From Acanthamoeba lenticulata (Eukaryota > Discosea > Longamoebia > Acanthamoebidae): a stretch of 64,000 nt of DNA. This document shows positions 35,001 to 47,442 of this stretch, in pieces. A program made the translations under genes and the position numbers. The notes under the pieces are model-generated. The model did not search any database. It saw only the letters and a program-made list of their open reading frames with translations, and had not been told where the DNA came from. Positions within the stretch are counted from its first letter, which is position 1. Each line of letters opens with the position of its first letter. The stretch spans positions 1 to 64,000 of the forward strand of contig NAVB01000994.1 in assembly GCA_002179805.1 (NCBI GenBank). The letters run 5' to 3'.

Positions 35001-38000
35001 TGGGTCGGCAGCCATTCGGCATGCCGCTGGCCGCCCACGCACTCGCTGAACACCTGCGTGGCACGCACCGCACGCGGGTCAGACACAGCCTCCTCCCCCC
35101 CGGCTCTCGTTCCTGCTTCGTACCACATAGAAGTCGCTGGCCTCGCACACGGGACGGTCCCTGCACACGGTGTCACCGGGGAGCGCGTACTGGTTGGCAG
35201 GACAGGCCTGTTTTTGTTGTGTACATGATGGCACCCCATCACCACCACGTCAATCGATGATGGTGAGTGACTGCCCGCTTGGGTCGCCCAAACTCGTCAA
35301 GCGCAGGCGCGGTACCTCGCACTCGGCTGAGTTCTTGTAGACGGTGTTGGGCGGGCAGACGGTGCACGAAGACGCTCCGGGCCCGAGCGCGACCAAGGGA
35401 GCCGGGCAGGCCTGCGCGATAAAACACACGGCGTGAGTGCTGAGGACGAAGGGCTATGATGGCGAGCGCAAAATTCAATAAAATAAAATAAATCAGAGGA
35501 CAGGAGGCAAAAGACAGAGCGTACACTGCAGAAGGGCTTGCTGTTGCTCAGCCCGTGGAAGGTGACGCTGTGAATGACGGCCTGCCTGACCTTTTCTTGC
35601 TTGACGAACGGCGAGAACTTCCACATGAACTCGTGGCGCCCCATCCTGCTCCCCCCCCCCCGCAGTGGAGCGTCAGCGTCGTAGGAGAAGGAAAAGGAAG
35701 CCGACTCGACTTGCGAGACAAAGGATCCGTACGGGATGTCTTTCTTGAAAGTGGTCAAGCCCTGCATGGTGGTATGGTTCCACGACTGGACCAGCACGTC
35801 GTCGATAAAGAACTGCAGAGGCTCCTCGTTCTCCGTCAGAAGGGTGAAGTCAAAGGTGATGCTGCCGTCTCGCATGAATGTGCGCATCGTCCAAAGCACC
35901 GACGTGCCAGCCTATGTGCGCAAGCGGCACAAATGTGAGATGGTGACGTAGCAACACGAAGAAGAGGAAAGGCATAGTAGGCTTACCATGTGGCCTTGCG
36001 AAGCAATGTTGACCCCCTCCGGGCTCCAGCCTGAGAAAATAACAAAGAAACAAAAAAGAAAAGACACGGTCATCAGCGCAGGCGATCTCCACAAGAAGAG
36101 AGAGGGGAGGCTGAGCGTGCCATCGTCGCACTTGGGGTCGGCCTCGCCGGTGGTCGTCACGCACGACGCCACAAACTGGTACTGGGCCATGGTCTCGTGG
36201 GTCCACCTGCATGTACGCGATCAACTCGCGTGAGTCGTCGCGGCAGTTGGCTCGAGGGAGAAAGGGGATTTTGGGGGAGGGGTTGACGAGGCACAGCCAT
36301 GGGTATGTAGCCAAAACGTACCACTGGATGAGCTCGCCGCCACTCACGCTGTAGTTGCCAGCCGGGCACATCGTGCAGTTATCAAACTTGCCCGAGACTT
36401 GCTGTCCGTCGGGGCAAAGGATCTCGGTGGAGGCTGGTGTGGATACCCGCAGCAGTGAGCGGCAGCCCGAGCCAAGAATGAGGAGAGAAGAAGAGGAAGA
36501 GGAAGAGGAAGCAAAGCGGGCAAAGAGCGTACTGCAGGTCTCGACGGTGCTCTGGGGCAGCACGCTGACGCCACCCCAGCAGCGCTTGGGGTTGTACTTC
36601 CAGTACCAGACCCTGGTGCGCGTGCCGCCCTCGCACGAGGTGTAGCGCCAGTCGTAGTCGTTGGCCGTGCAGATGTGGCAGCCGTAGATGCTGTACCACA
36701 CAAAGTTGAGGGCACACGCCTGGTACTCGACGCCGTTGGGGTGCGGCTGCGGCGTGCCCGTGCCCGCCACGGGGTCGCAAATGAGCGTGATGTTGGTCAT
36801 CCGGCGCGTTCCATTGGTCAATCTCTGGTCAGCGCTCTGTGTCGCCCGAGCCGCAGCGCCATCAGTATCGAGTCTAGGCTGATCATGAGCCGCAGCCACA
36901 CGGGTGCGTACCTCCATGTTGCGCTCCTCCTTGTACAGGGCCACCATCTGTTCGCGGGCAACACGGCCGTGGCTCGTGGCGGAATCAAGCTCGAGCGCAG
37001 GCTGGCCAGGTCATGAGACACGGGACTACGTGAGCCAATGTTTGGGAAATGCAGTTCGGAGGAGCGGAGGTCATGCGTACCGCCTCGATGGCTCGCTTGG
37101 CGCTGCAGAATGCTCCATGCGTGTACTGCACGACAAGCTTCTCCTCAGAGGGATCCGACCCATCGTAGACGAAGTTCAGGAGTCTGGCGGTGCCCGCACA
37201 AGAGCACAAAGACGTCCCTCAACGTTAAGAAATAGGGCTCTGGCGGCAAAAATGTTGCAAAGAGGCGGCGGGAGTTTACCGTCCCGAGTCGATGAAGGTG
37301 CCGAACCAGGTCTGGCGGCAGGCAAACGAGTCGGCCGAGCCGGACGACTGTAAAGATCGATCGAGAACCACGCACAAGTCAGCAATACGGACCTTCTGCA
37401 ACCGGTTGGTTGTTGGAGGGAAGGGAAGGAGGGCAACCGGAGAGTAGCACGAGCTGTTGGAAGCCCTGTTGCACATGCTGAAGTGATAGACGGAGCGCCT
37501 GTCCTGGCTGCCGTAGATGGTGTACATATCGGTGGTCGTCGCGAGCGCGGAGATGTCAAAGGTCACCGGCCAGTTGGACGTCAAGTTGGTGGTGAAGGTG
37601 CACCCACTGTCCCTGCAGTACTGCTGTCCCGTAGCACCTATGGTCGTGGAGGCGAGCCAAGACAGAGAAAAAAATTTAAGACCTACTCGACTCCCCCCCC
37701 CCCTCTGATGGCTGGAGAGTGTACCTCCCGTGCCTGTTCCCGCACCGCACGGGATGCACTCAGTCGAGCCGGCCTCGAGGGTGATCGAGTCGGCAGGGCA
37801 GTTTTGACAGACGCCGTTGCTGGGCACCTTGCCCACCGGGCAGGGCATGCAGTTGGTCCTGGCGCCGTGTGGTGATGTTTTTTTTAAGTGGGTCGGTGCA
37901 CTTGACGCGAGCAACGAGGAAGGGAAGGTGTCTCGTACTTGTCCAATGAAGCCACTGTGCCAGCGGGGCACGAGATGCACGAGCGGGCTCCGCCAGGCTC

Positions 38001-41000
38001 CACACCGACGAGAGTGATGGAGTGGATACGAGCCTTGGTGTTGTTGTGCTCGTGGTTGGCCAACAAGGGAATCCTACGCGCGTGATGAAATAGCCAAGCA
38101 CAGATCACAGAGCAGATAAGGTGAGTTGTTCTAATCAATGGCGCCACAAGTGACGGTTGGCAGATCAATACCAGCGGGCGAAATCGATGCTGATCTTGTG
38201 GAGGCCAATCGTGGAGACGGGGATCGTGAAGTTGTGCACAAATTCGGCGTCGCCCTCAGAGAACGTCATGTCCTCAATGATGTTGTCCACCCAAATGCGA
38301 ATAGAACAGTCGAAGAGCGGGCACTCCATCGATGCACGGATTTCGACCTGATTTTCGCGCCGAGGCGGCGCTTTTTAGTCCACATCAAAAAGAATATAGG
38401 AGCTGCCTGCGAGGGAAAGGGATACGGCAGTACCTGGCCAACCGAATAGAAGTCCGCGTCGATCTCGAGCCACGAGTTGAAGAGGCCCTCGCCGTCGCCC
38501 GAGTCGATGTAGTCGTTGTGAGGACGGAAACCACTGTTATCGCAGGTCGCGAGTGAGAAAATTGACACCCTCAAGTCATTTGCGCGAATGTGGGGAAGAG
38601 GAAGTGCAGAAGTACGCACTCGGTGTCGCAGTGATCACAGCCGGTGATCCAGCCGCTGGGCCAGACAAGACTACCACCCGCGCCGTAGAAGGGGAACACC
38701 GAGTAGACCTGAGACTTGATGCCCACGGTGCCCGTGGGACAGGTTTGGCACTGAACAGAAGAGGGGAAGAGGGAACAGTGAGATGGGAAGAAGCAGCAAG
38801 AAGGACGAGGTTATCTGTGCGGGAAGAGTCCGTACGGTCGAGCCGTCACTGAATTGACCGTTGGGGCAGAAGGTGCACTTGGCGTTGGCGCCCCGCTGTT
38901 GTCCGGGAGCACATGGCTGCAGTCATGGGGGAGGCGTGAGTGAGTCGCCAATGAAGTCCGGACGGCGTTTGGTTTGGTTTGGTTTGGTTTGGTTTGGTTT
39001 GGTTTGGTTTGGTTTGGTTTGGTTTGGTTTGGTTTGGTTTGGTTGGCGCTGCAGGAGAACCTCGCAAGGGATGCCGGTCTGTGGCGCTGGCAACTGAATG
39101 TAGCGGTCGTCGCAGATGTGAGGGTCCGACCAGACATACGACAGGCCACGCGAGCCCGGAAGGGGAGGCTGGCATTCGCTGTATCGGGGCTCGTAGTCGT
39201 TCACCGTACAATCTTCGTGTGGTGTCGACAAGGGAGAGGTCAGGAGTGAGCAACGCATAGACGACGCTCAAATTGTTGAATGGTCACTGAAGAGTGTGGG
39301 GCGAGGGAGGCGCACTATGCTTCGGTCGACACTCGGAATCGTAGGGAAGGGCCGTCATGCCGGTCGGGCACGGGGCACAGTTGGTGGGCGGGTTGCCGAA
39401 CGGAATGTAGCCGGCAGTCGTGCACGGGACGCACTCGGCGGTACCCGTGCGCGAGGAGAATGTACCCGCCGGGCAGACATCACCTGTTCAACACGCTAGA
39501 GTGAATTTTTGAAGAGAGGGAAAAGAAGCCTCGAGGAGAAGAAAGAGGAACGAACAATGGTCATCAGCGTAAGCGAGGCCCTCAATGTTGATCATGTTGA
39601 TGAAGGCCTTGTCCTCTCCAACAGACCACGAATAGTCCTTGAAGTAGACCCATCGCACGACGTGAACTCCCGCCGTCAAGTTGTACGACACGCGCTGTTC
39701 CACCGCGCGAAGACACGTTTAGCAGGGCCGACAAGTAAATTTACAGAGGCCGCGAGGAACAGCGCAACGAACCTTGAATTGGTGTGTCAAGTCCACAAGA
39801 GAATACTTGGTGTTGTCGATCTCCAGCCGAAGACCATCGTAGCCGAATTCGGCGTCCACCTTGGCTTCGAAGGTCAGCACGCCCTGCCTCACCAGCTGCC
39901 GCGAGAAGGGAACACAAAAACCCACGTGTGAGTCACTCTACTTGCAGATATATACCAGTCGGAGTGGAAATGGAAGGAGAGAAATACCGTCACGGTGAGC
40001 TCGAGAACTGACTCCATATCAGCCAGGTTGGTGTTGTTTCCTGAGTCGATATAGGAGCCGTGCTGCACCCACCTGTGGAATACGGACAGCCACAACGGTG
40101 GCCGGTTGAGTGTTGAGTAACCCAGCGACCAATGAAGAAGACCAGACGTCTGGGAGTGTGAGAGAAGAAAAGCCAAGCCTCTCGTACGGGTTGCCTTTGG
40201 GCTGCTTGGTCGTGGTGTCTTGCGCGTAGGTCACAAACGAAATCTGCTGCTTGACCGGCCACGGCGAGCTGGTGGAAAGCGACACATGGAAGTGTGAGCC
40301 AACGAACACTCTTTGATGTTGTGCAAAGAAGAGAAAACCGCCCACGAAGCTGCAGTTGCAAGACGCACCTTTCGCCACCCCAGTCGTCGAAGCGCACGCC
40401 GCCGCCAACACTGTAGGTGCCGCTTGCGCAAGGGGTACATTCGGTCTTGCCCAACGGCAAATAGTAGCCAGGACCACAGGAGATGTCTGAGTTCAATACA
40501 CACGCCCAGTAAGTCGGCGTACACGATGATTGAGGGCTTGACAGGAAAAGAACGAGAGGATGTGCGAGTCTTACCGCAGGGAAGGCCAAACACGCTTTGA
40601 GGCAACTGAACTGCGCCTGGCGTGCACGTTGTGCCGTCGTTGCGAGGCTTCCAGTGGTAGATGAGGTTTCGTGTCTTGTACACAGGGTCGCACGTGGTGT
40701 ACTCTCCAACGATGTCGTCCAACGTACAAGCTGAGAACCGCTCCCGTATCAGAGAAAAGCTGTAACGAGAACAGAGAGAGACTCCCTCCGGACAGAAAGA
40801 AAGACAAGGAAGAGGGTGACGTACCACCGTTGTCCGGATCGTAACAAGAGCCACCGCTGGCGGAAGAGACCACGTCGATGAACCACACATTGTACCATGA
40901 AGCATCGTTGGCGCAGAAATCCTTGCCGGTGGCATACGTGGACGCCACCGTCTGCCCGAATCATCAAGGAAAAGGTGCACCAATCACGGTCAGATGTGCT

Positions 41001-41673
41001 ATGGCCATGTTCATGTTGCCGCAAGAGCGTCTGGCGCTTGGTGGAGGAGCGGGACGAACCTTGCCAGTGTCCTTGACGATGGCACTCCCGCACGCCGTGT
41101 AAAAGCGATTGCAGAAAGACTCGCAGAGGTGCAGGAGGTTGTAGTTGGTGGGCGTGGTGGACATGAAGGAACCGCTGGCAGGCGAGCAAAACACGCAAGC
41201 AAGCTCATCAAACAGAGCGGCGCACGCGGGAGGTACGCTGTCAAAACGCGACAGAACCAGCTGATGCACACGATCAGTTCCCGCATCAATTTGCGCTGTG
41301 TAGCTGGCCGAGCAGCACGCTGTGGTCCCCATGGGTTGACATCTGCTGAGCGGCGGGGAGGGCTGGTCCCAATTTTGTGTTTTGGAGCCACGACATGTGT
41401 GTTAGTGATTATTGCCTCATCCGAAGGGTTTCCCCTGAGTTGTTTTCATGTCTAATTAAGGGGGAGGCTCTGTTGGGGGAGAGTGATGATGCACAATACC
41501 ACTTGCGGGCTGGTGAAAAAGAGGGAGCTGTCGCCAGTGCCGGGCCGCACAGCAACACAGGAATCGGAAGAGACCAGGGCGAAAGCATAAGCGGAAAGAA
41601 AGAAGAGAATAGCAAGGGATGCAAAGTCGCCGAAGAGGGATCCAGCCCTCTTCTGCTGCCGACCCGCCATCAT
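32003..41673 (-). CDS. Giant ELAPOR-like (EIG121/KIAA1324) Cys-rich type I membrane receptor
   Basis: One long gene with about 35 small exons. The ATG pair 41673/41670 opens a signal peptide (AGSLFGDFASLAILFFLSAYAFA). An intron joins in phase 0 at the acceptor after GGGACCAG (about 41363). An eight-plus-Cys domain then resembles the folate-receptor/HHIP type (TTACCSASY, LLHLCESFCNRFYTAC). The body repeats one module four times: a C-x-DY-type opening, a Trp/Cys block with QLP or LP, a CxxCxxGxxS finger, a beta-rich jellyroll with YIDSG or DYMDSG, and further Cys pairs (module starts near 40725, 39215, 36700 and 35130). The third module contains CTFTTNLT...FDISAL and ALNFVWYSIYGCHICTANDY just upstream, as in human ELAPOR1. 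After an MRH-like stretch (TPDRMLTFTVGVCDKL) comes a single TM (AIVITAGIMVAVTVTLVTLAVYFW) and a short tail with KYALLV. Animal ELAPORs sit in late endosomes/trans-Golgi and affect autophagy and secretion. Exact splice sites are provisional; a split into two genes cannot be fully excluded. Confidence 0.75.
38967..39044 (+). repeat. (GGTTT)15 satellite inside an ELAPOR-like intron
   Basis: Fourteen uninterrupted GGTTT units plus partial units at both ends. Read in one minus-strand frame it would encode repeated PNQTK, but the splice from IPCE directly to PCAPGQQ (donor about 39059, acceptor about 38918) is in phase and restores the Cys pattern, so it is intronic. Confidence 0.9.
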
Positions 41674-42043
41674 CACCGTCGACGAAAGAAGTGTGGCCCA
41701 CCACAAGGAAAAGGGGCAGGAAACCCTGCAGCCAGAAACAGCCGGCTGGTTTTTGCTGGACGGACATATTTGTGTGGTCGCCAGGCTGCGAGTCATTCAA
41801 GGAAGCTATTGCGCTTTTCTGGTTTCTTCTGGCCAGGAACTGCACGGCGTGAGCACACGGCGCCTGTGTGTCGTTGGTGCCGGGAAGAAGAGAGAGAGAG
41901 AGACAAGACGGCCGCGGCTACTTGCCCCGCCACGCGTGTTTGGTGATTTGAGGCCGTTATTAGGTGACTGCGGGATCACCGACACCCGTATGGTCTAAGG
42001 AGGAAAGGACACATCGAAGAAGGAAGTGCCGCTGCGCTTTGAA
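41674..42043. other. Divergent promoter, ELAPOR-like / RapGAP
   Basis: 370 bp. It holds a GA run (41889-41902) and GC-rich patches. An upstream in-frame ATG at 41796 (minus) could extend the ELAPOR-like protein by 41 residues, but that would bury the signal peptide. Nothing else recognised. Confidence 0.4.
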
Positions 42044-45000
42044 ATGAAGTCAAGTGATACGAAGAAACCTTACGAGAAAGCATGGATGAACAGGGTCGAA
42101 ATCGCCCGTGAATGGGTTGAGGTAACCACAAAATGCTGCCCGGTGGGCGAGGATAGATTGGGGGAGGTGACGCAACGATTTGGCCTTTCTGCATTTCTCA
42201 CGCCCTCCCCCCCCAAACACAGTACAAGGATGATCCAGCGTATCCCTCGCTTATTCAGGATATTCCTGGCTACGTACGCGAAGCCAGAAGGGGACTGAAC
42301 TGGGACAGCTTCGATGACCGATACCAGTGGCCAATTATCGACACGGATAAGTACCAGCATTTCTATCGTGACGTGTTTTATCACAAACGTACGCACCCAT
42401 TTTGCGCTTGCAGCATTTTTCCAGGTCTTTAATTCATATAAGTCACGCACCACAGAGCACAACAACTATGTGAGCATGGATCAGCACGAAGGGGCTGTGG
42501 GCCCCATCATTTGGTCAATTGAATCGAAAAAAGGCTCTTCAACAGAACGAGATCGCGACCTCAAAGTTCTTGTGCAGTCGAAGAAGGTAAAGTTGAACTG
42601 TTGCACGCGCCAGTCTTGGCCGACCAAGTAACCAGATACTCACGGGTTGAACACTCGGTGGGTTACATGTTATATGGCGCAGGGAGTCGAACGCGTTACC
42701 ATCCCTCGGCATGTGATAGAGGAGACCGGAGGAGTTGTTCCCGCCTTCAAACAAACTCTGTCCGCGTATAACAAGCTGCAATTCACCAAGCTGAGCACGC
42801 AACTCATTAAGGATCGATTGCTCAAGTATGAGGACCAAATTGTGCGTACCGTCTACAAGTTTGGTGTGCTTTACTGCAAGGAGGGCCAGACAGAAGAGGA
42901 TGAGATGTATAACAATCGTGCGTCACTCTCAGCGCTCCCCCTCCCACCCTCAGCCTCTCTTTCTCCTTGCGTTTGTGATTAACAAGGGTGAGAGCAGGAC
43001 ACGGAAGCTCCGCCTTCGATCGTTTTTTGGATTTTCTTGGCGATCGCGTGAAGCTCGAAGGGTTCACCGGCTATCGAGGAGGGCTTGATGTAAAGAGTAC
43101 GGCCTTGCTATTTTTCTCCTTGTGCGTCTTGCTCTTCTGCTGTGCTAATTAGCTTGGCTTGCTCCTTCTCCCTTCTGCACCTCCCTTCTTCATCTAGCAA
43201 ACACGACGGGCACGCATTCTGTACACACTACACACATCGACGACTGTGAGATCATGTTTCACGTCTCAACTTTGCTTCAGTACTTCCCTGCCGACCCTCA
43301 GCAGGTACCCTTCCTTTGTTCACTTCGTGCGAGGCTGCCGCGTCATCTGATGCTTCTAATGCGCTTGCCTGTTGTGCAGGTGGAGCGCAAACGGCACCTT
43401 GGCAACGATGTGGTCCTCATCATTTTTCGAGATAAAGGGAACAACGTGCCTTTTAATCCCAAGGTCATCCGCTCCCAGTTTAACCGTACGAAGCCCTACT
43501 CCTCCTCTTTGCGACCCGAGAGCTTAACGTCGGCGACGGCGGACAGACATCTTTGCGGTGTTTGAGGAGGATCCCGAGTTGTCTACAGCGAAAGCGCCCG
43601 TCTACCGAATTGAGATTGGATGCAAGGATGGTGTCATGCCGTTCGGCCCCGATCTGCCGAACCCGCCGCTGTTGACGACTTCTCCCAAGTGCCGGAGGTG
43701 GCTCCTCTCCAAACGTACACAGCAAACAACCCTCCCAAGTGCTCATCCGCGCTGGAAAAAGTTTTTTGCGTGCTGACTTCCTCGGCGCCTCTCCCTCCCA
43801 GTCATCAACAGCGAACGCGCAGCCTACTATGCCCCGGACTTTCTCATGAAGTTCCGCAATACGCGAAAGGCACAGTTGCAAGCCATCATCGAGGAGGCCC
43901 TTAGCGCTGCCCCCAAGAAGAGCCTTTCGCTAGGACGCAAGACTGGCTCCAGCATCCTCAAAGGTAAAAACCCTTCTATACTTCTCTGTCTCTTAGCGCC
44001 GACTTCTCATAGCTGCTGCAGGTGCAAGCAAGATGATGACTGTTCGCCGATCAAAGGACGCCTTCAACCCCGATAGCTTCCAGATCTCCAAGCCATTCGA
44101 CTACAGGTATTCTTATTATTGTGTATTTGGTCAACTAAGGAACCAAGCACCAACCACCGTCTTCTTCTTCTTCTTCTTCTTCAACGTGCAGACATGAAGC
44201 ACATTTGGACAACTCGGGATCGGATGGCGCTTCGTTCGGCGCCCTCTTGACCGACGGTAGCTTCCTCGACCTGATGAAGAGCGATGAGGCCGCTGGTATT
44301 CTGCCCATCTGCACCGACGGCGGTACGCGACTCAACAACTCTCTCGCGAACCACAAACATGCACACGCACGTCGTCTTCCATCTCTGATCTTCACCAAAC
44401 CCTTTTTTCTGTGACCACAGGCAAGCGGCTTACGAAAGCGACCTCCTTTGACGACAAGATGGCGTCGCAGCTGATCCCACGATCGGCGCGGCCACCCTTG
44501 TCTTCGTCGCCCTCGGAGACCAGCAGCACCCTCAAGCTCAGCAGCACCCGCAAGAGCGCGATCCACGCTCCTCCTGCCAAACCACTCCCACCGCCGGGCG
44601 GGTCGCCCGAAGGGCGCAAGGGGTCGCGCGAGGGGAGCTCGCCCGCCAAGAAGGAGGAGGAGCGGACTGCGATCTACGGGCTCGCGCCCATCTCGCTCAG
44701 CAGCGACTCGCGTCCCTTGGACGAGGACAATCGCGACGATGACTCGGGCTCTGGGTCCGGCTGGGTTGTGGGCACTTTCCACACCAGCGGCGACGAGGCC
44801 GAGCACAAGAGAGAGCGAAGCCAGGCGCCACCACCAAAGCCTGGTTCGCATCTGCTACCCTTTTCCCCTCTCTCTCTCTCTCTCTCCTCTTACGCTCCCC
44901 TGTCGGGCTGCTGACGCTTGAGCGCATGCTCCAGGCGGAGTGGGTGCCGTGCCACACAAGCCGAAGCGGGCCACCGACGTGGCCTTTGAGCGGCCTAACA

Positions 45001-45564
45001 AACCGCCGCCGCCACCGCCCGGTACGTGCAGAAGGGGAAATAAGGGCTATCGTGGTTTTTTAATTTTATTTGGCTACTTTGCTTGTGGCGTTGAGCTGAC
45101 GTCTCGCTTGTTGAACAGGTGGAAGCGACGCTAAGCCGCAAGCTTCGAGAAGAAGACAGCGGCCGGTAGACGCGGAAAAGCGCCGGCCGCCTCCGTCGGT
45201 GGACGACGGCGCGCGCAAAGGCCACAGTGGGTCATCGTCATCCGAGCCCAACGGCTCCGAGAGCAGCAGCAGCGGCAGCAGCCGAAGGCGGAGCGGCTCG
45301 GCGAGCACGAAAGACGACGACACGACCCACAGGTCGGGAGATACGCCCGAGGAGAAGCGGAGGTCGCGGCCGCCCTCGTCGCCGCGAGGCGAGCGGGGCG
45401 AAGACCGGATCGGCCGGCGAAGGACGATGGGCACGGCCAGCGGCAGCCCGCGCTCGCGAGCCTCTGTGCAGGGCGCCTTTGACTCGCCGTCCCCGTCGCC
45501 CAAGACCGGCCGCCGGTCTGGCTCGTCGCCGCGCCACAACAGCAGCAACCAACAAGCCGAATGA
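42044..45564 (+). CDS. Rap/Ran-type GTPase-activating protein with Ser-rich tail
   Basis: Stimulates GTP hydrolysis by Rap-type small GTPases. The first in-frame ATG is 42044; an upstream stop at 41996 limits extension unless another exon exists. N-terminal exons ([35 protein letters not shown]) are unfamiliar. The Rap-GAP core follows: [104 protein letters not shown] and HIFAVFEED. The catalytic Asn thumb is the Asn of HLGNDVV. Several splices join exactly in phase, for example AAG A|CA at about 43097/43200. The C-terminal third (about 44450-45560) is Ser/Arg/Pro/Lys-rich and disordered, like a phosphorylation platform. Adjacent exons of low complexity made this tail hard to trim. Confidence 0.87.
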
Positions 45565-46022
45565 ATCTAGGGAAGATGGTGGATGGCCAACGCACGAAAC
45601 CCGCAAGAAGAAGAAGAAGAAGGGGCGGAGATGAACAAAAACCAGAACAAACAACGAGAACAACAACAACGACGACGACGACGACGAATGACAACAAGAA
45701 GAGGAAGAACATGGAGGAGGCGCGGCCGCCAGCGCTTCCACACTGTATTGGTAGCGGAAGCAGCCAGGCCGTTAGACAGCGGAGCAGCAATAAAGCCCCA
45801 CCACCACCACCCACCACCGCTGCTGCACCACCGCCCAGGATGTGAGGGCGCTGCAAGCTGCGTACGCAAGGGCGGAGACCAGGGCGAGCTCAAGGTCGGC
45901 AGCCCACGGAATTACGGGCCGAAGTGCCGTTTGCTTGGGGGAAATAGCGCGAGCAAACCTCGTTTGGGCGGACGAAAAGGAAGAAGACTGTTGCAGGCGA
46001 CAGATCAGCCCTCTGATCTGAG
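45565..46022. other. Low-complexity spacer after RapGAP
   Basis: 458 bp rich in AAG, CAACAA, ACGACG and CCACCA triplets. Long open frames exist on both strands but encode only Arg/Lys/Gln or His/Pro runs, so they look like 3' UTR and promoter sequence rather than protein. Confidence 0.5.
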
Positions 46023-47370
46023 ATGGAGGGGGTTTGGGGGCTCTTGGGCCTCCCTGCACCGGCTTATGCACCCTCTCGCCGACGCACCGAAACGCTGCCG
46101 GAGGAAGAAGATTTGACGCAGCGTAATGGAGAGGAGCAGCCACCCAAACTTGATGACAGCCTCACAAGCCATTTGCTCGAGGAAAATACGTTGTGGATGC
46201 TGAGGACCATGTATGAATGTATAGAGATGTCGCCCAACGGCAAGTACTTTTTGACACCACCCCACAAGCTGCCGCCATGGGGCGAGGCCCGTAAGGCCCG
46301 AACCGAAGCGGAAGAGCTCCTGCTCAGGGCGCGGGTTAGTCAACAAGTCAGTCAGGCCACCGAGGCCAAGCGAGCAGCCCAAGAGGCGCAGGCTGACGTG
46401 TTGGCGCTCTTTGGTAGCGCCGGCCTTCATGAAGAAAGCATACTCAGGTGCCCCCCTCTTCTCTCCGCCCACTGTGGGTAACCCACTCATCGTGCCTCTG
46501 TGGGCGGCTCTTCATGCGCAGAGCCATGGAGGAGGACCAGCGGAAGGCTCGGCGCAAGACTCTGAAGATGCGCCGGAAAGAGCATGTGGCGCTCTTCAAG
46601 GACGCCCTCCGGCAACGCATTACCACTGCCGGGCGAGCCTTTGGCCAGGACATGGCCGACGATTTGCACATATTGGACCACGCCTTCGCGTCGGATGCCC
46701 AGCTGCTGCTCGAAGGCAGCACCAGTACCAGCACCAGCACCAGTACCAGCAGGGCCGTCTCTGTGGATGCTATGCTGCCGCTGGTGTCCGCCGACGTGCC
46801 GCCTGAGATGGTGACACCTGAGGAAGCGGTATCGTCCGGGGACCTGCCCGAGGCCGTGACGGACACTCTTGTACAGCAGGAAGACGCCGTAGTGACTTCT
46901 AAGGGCGCCGAAGGTACACACTAGGAGCCCCGCTTCCCCATCTCGCATCGTTCCCGCCCGAAGCGCTCATCGCTCACGCCGTCCCAGGTCCGGAGAGCGA
47001 GGAGGACGTTGAGGTGGAAGCGCACACGAGCCACCAGAAGCTGTTGCGGGCGCTTGAGAAGGGCAAGAAGAAGAAGGACGACGATGAGGACTGGGGCGGG
47101 GCCTTTGAGGCCATGCTACGTGCAGCCCACCGGGACGAGTTTGATGAGCGCCAGGTGCTGCTGGAGCACGAGCGGCGGCAGACGCGCTTCAAGAGCGAGC
47201 TCGCGCGGCAGATGGAGAGCCTCGAGCACCAGACCGACGAAATGCGACGCGAGCTCGTGGGCGTGCAGGGCTACGCGCCCTTCTGCTCCGCCTGCTTCCG
47301 CCCGGTCATTGCCCCGTGTCTCTGCCGTCTCGACGCCGACGCGGCCTACGCGACCGGCGACGCCCCATAA
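46023..47370 (+). CDS. Unrecognised coiled-coil protein with C-terminal Cys cluster
   Basis: About 400 aa in three exons; ATG 46023, TAA 47370. Splices AG|AGCC (about 46447/46520) and G|GTCC (about 46913/46987) keep frame. Exon 1 is acidic, then helical (EARKARTEAEELLLRARVSQ). Exon 2 is basic and helical (KARRKTLKMRRKEHVALFKD) with a Ser-Thr repeat (TSTSTSTSTS) and an acidic stretch. Exon 3 has KKKKDDDEDWGGAFEAMLRAA, a heptad-like segment (LLEHERRQTRFKSELARQME) and ends FCSACFRPVIAPCLCRL, a possible small zinc site. No signal peptide or membrane segment. Family and function unknown; possibly a scaffold or vesicle-trafficking factor. Confidence 0.65.
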
Positions 47371-47442
47371 AACCAAACAAACGCAAAACAACAAAAAAAG
47401 CACCTTCACCGTCGAGGAAGAGACATGAAACGCGAGGCGCAC

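Noticed and set aside
38846..39271. Minus-strand open frame with repeated PNQTK, looking like a tandem glycosylation-sequon protein
   Set aside because: It is translated from the (GGTTT)n tract. The flanking exons splice around it in phase (IPCE to PCAPGQQ), restoring the Cys pattern.
41674..41796. In-frame ATG at 41796 as start of the ELAPOR-like protein
   Set aside because: It would place 41 polar and Cys-containing residues before the signal peptide. The ATG pair at 41673/41670 sits directly before the hydrophobic core.
45238..46116. Several long frames on both strands rich in Arg, Lys, His, Ser or Gln
   Set aside because: Simple triplet repeats in the RapGAP tail and spacer. No conserved block, and composition changes with frame as expected of shadows.
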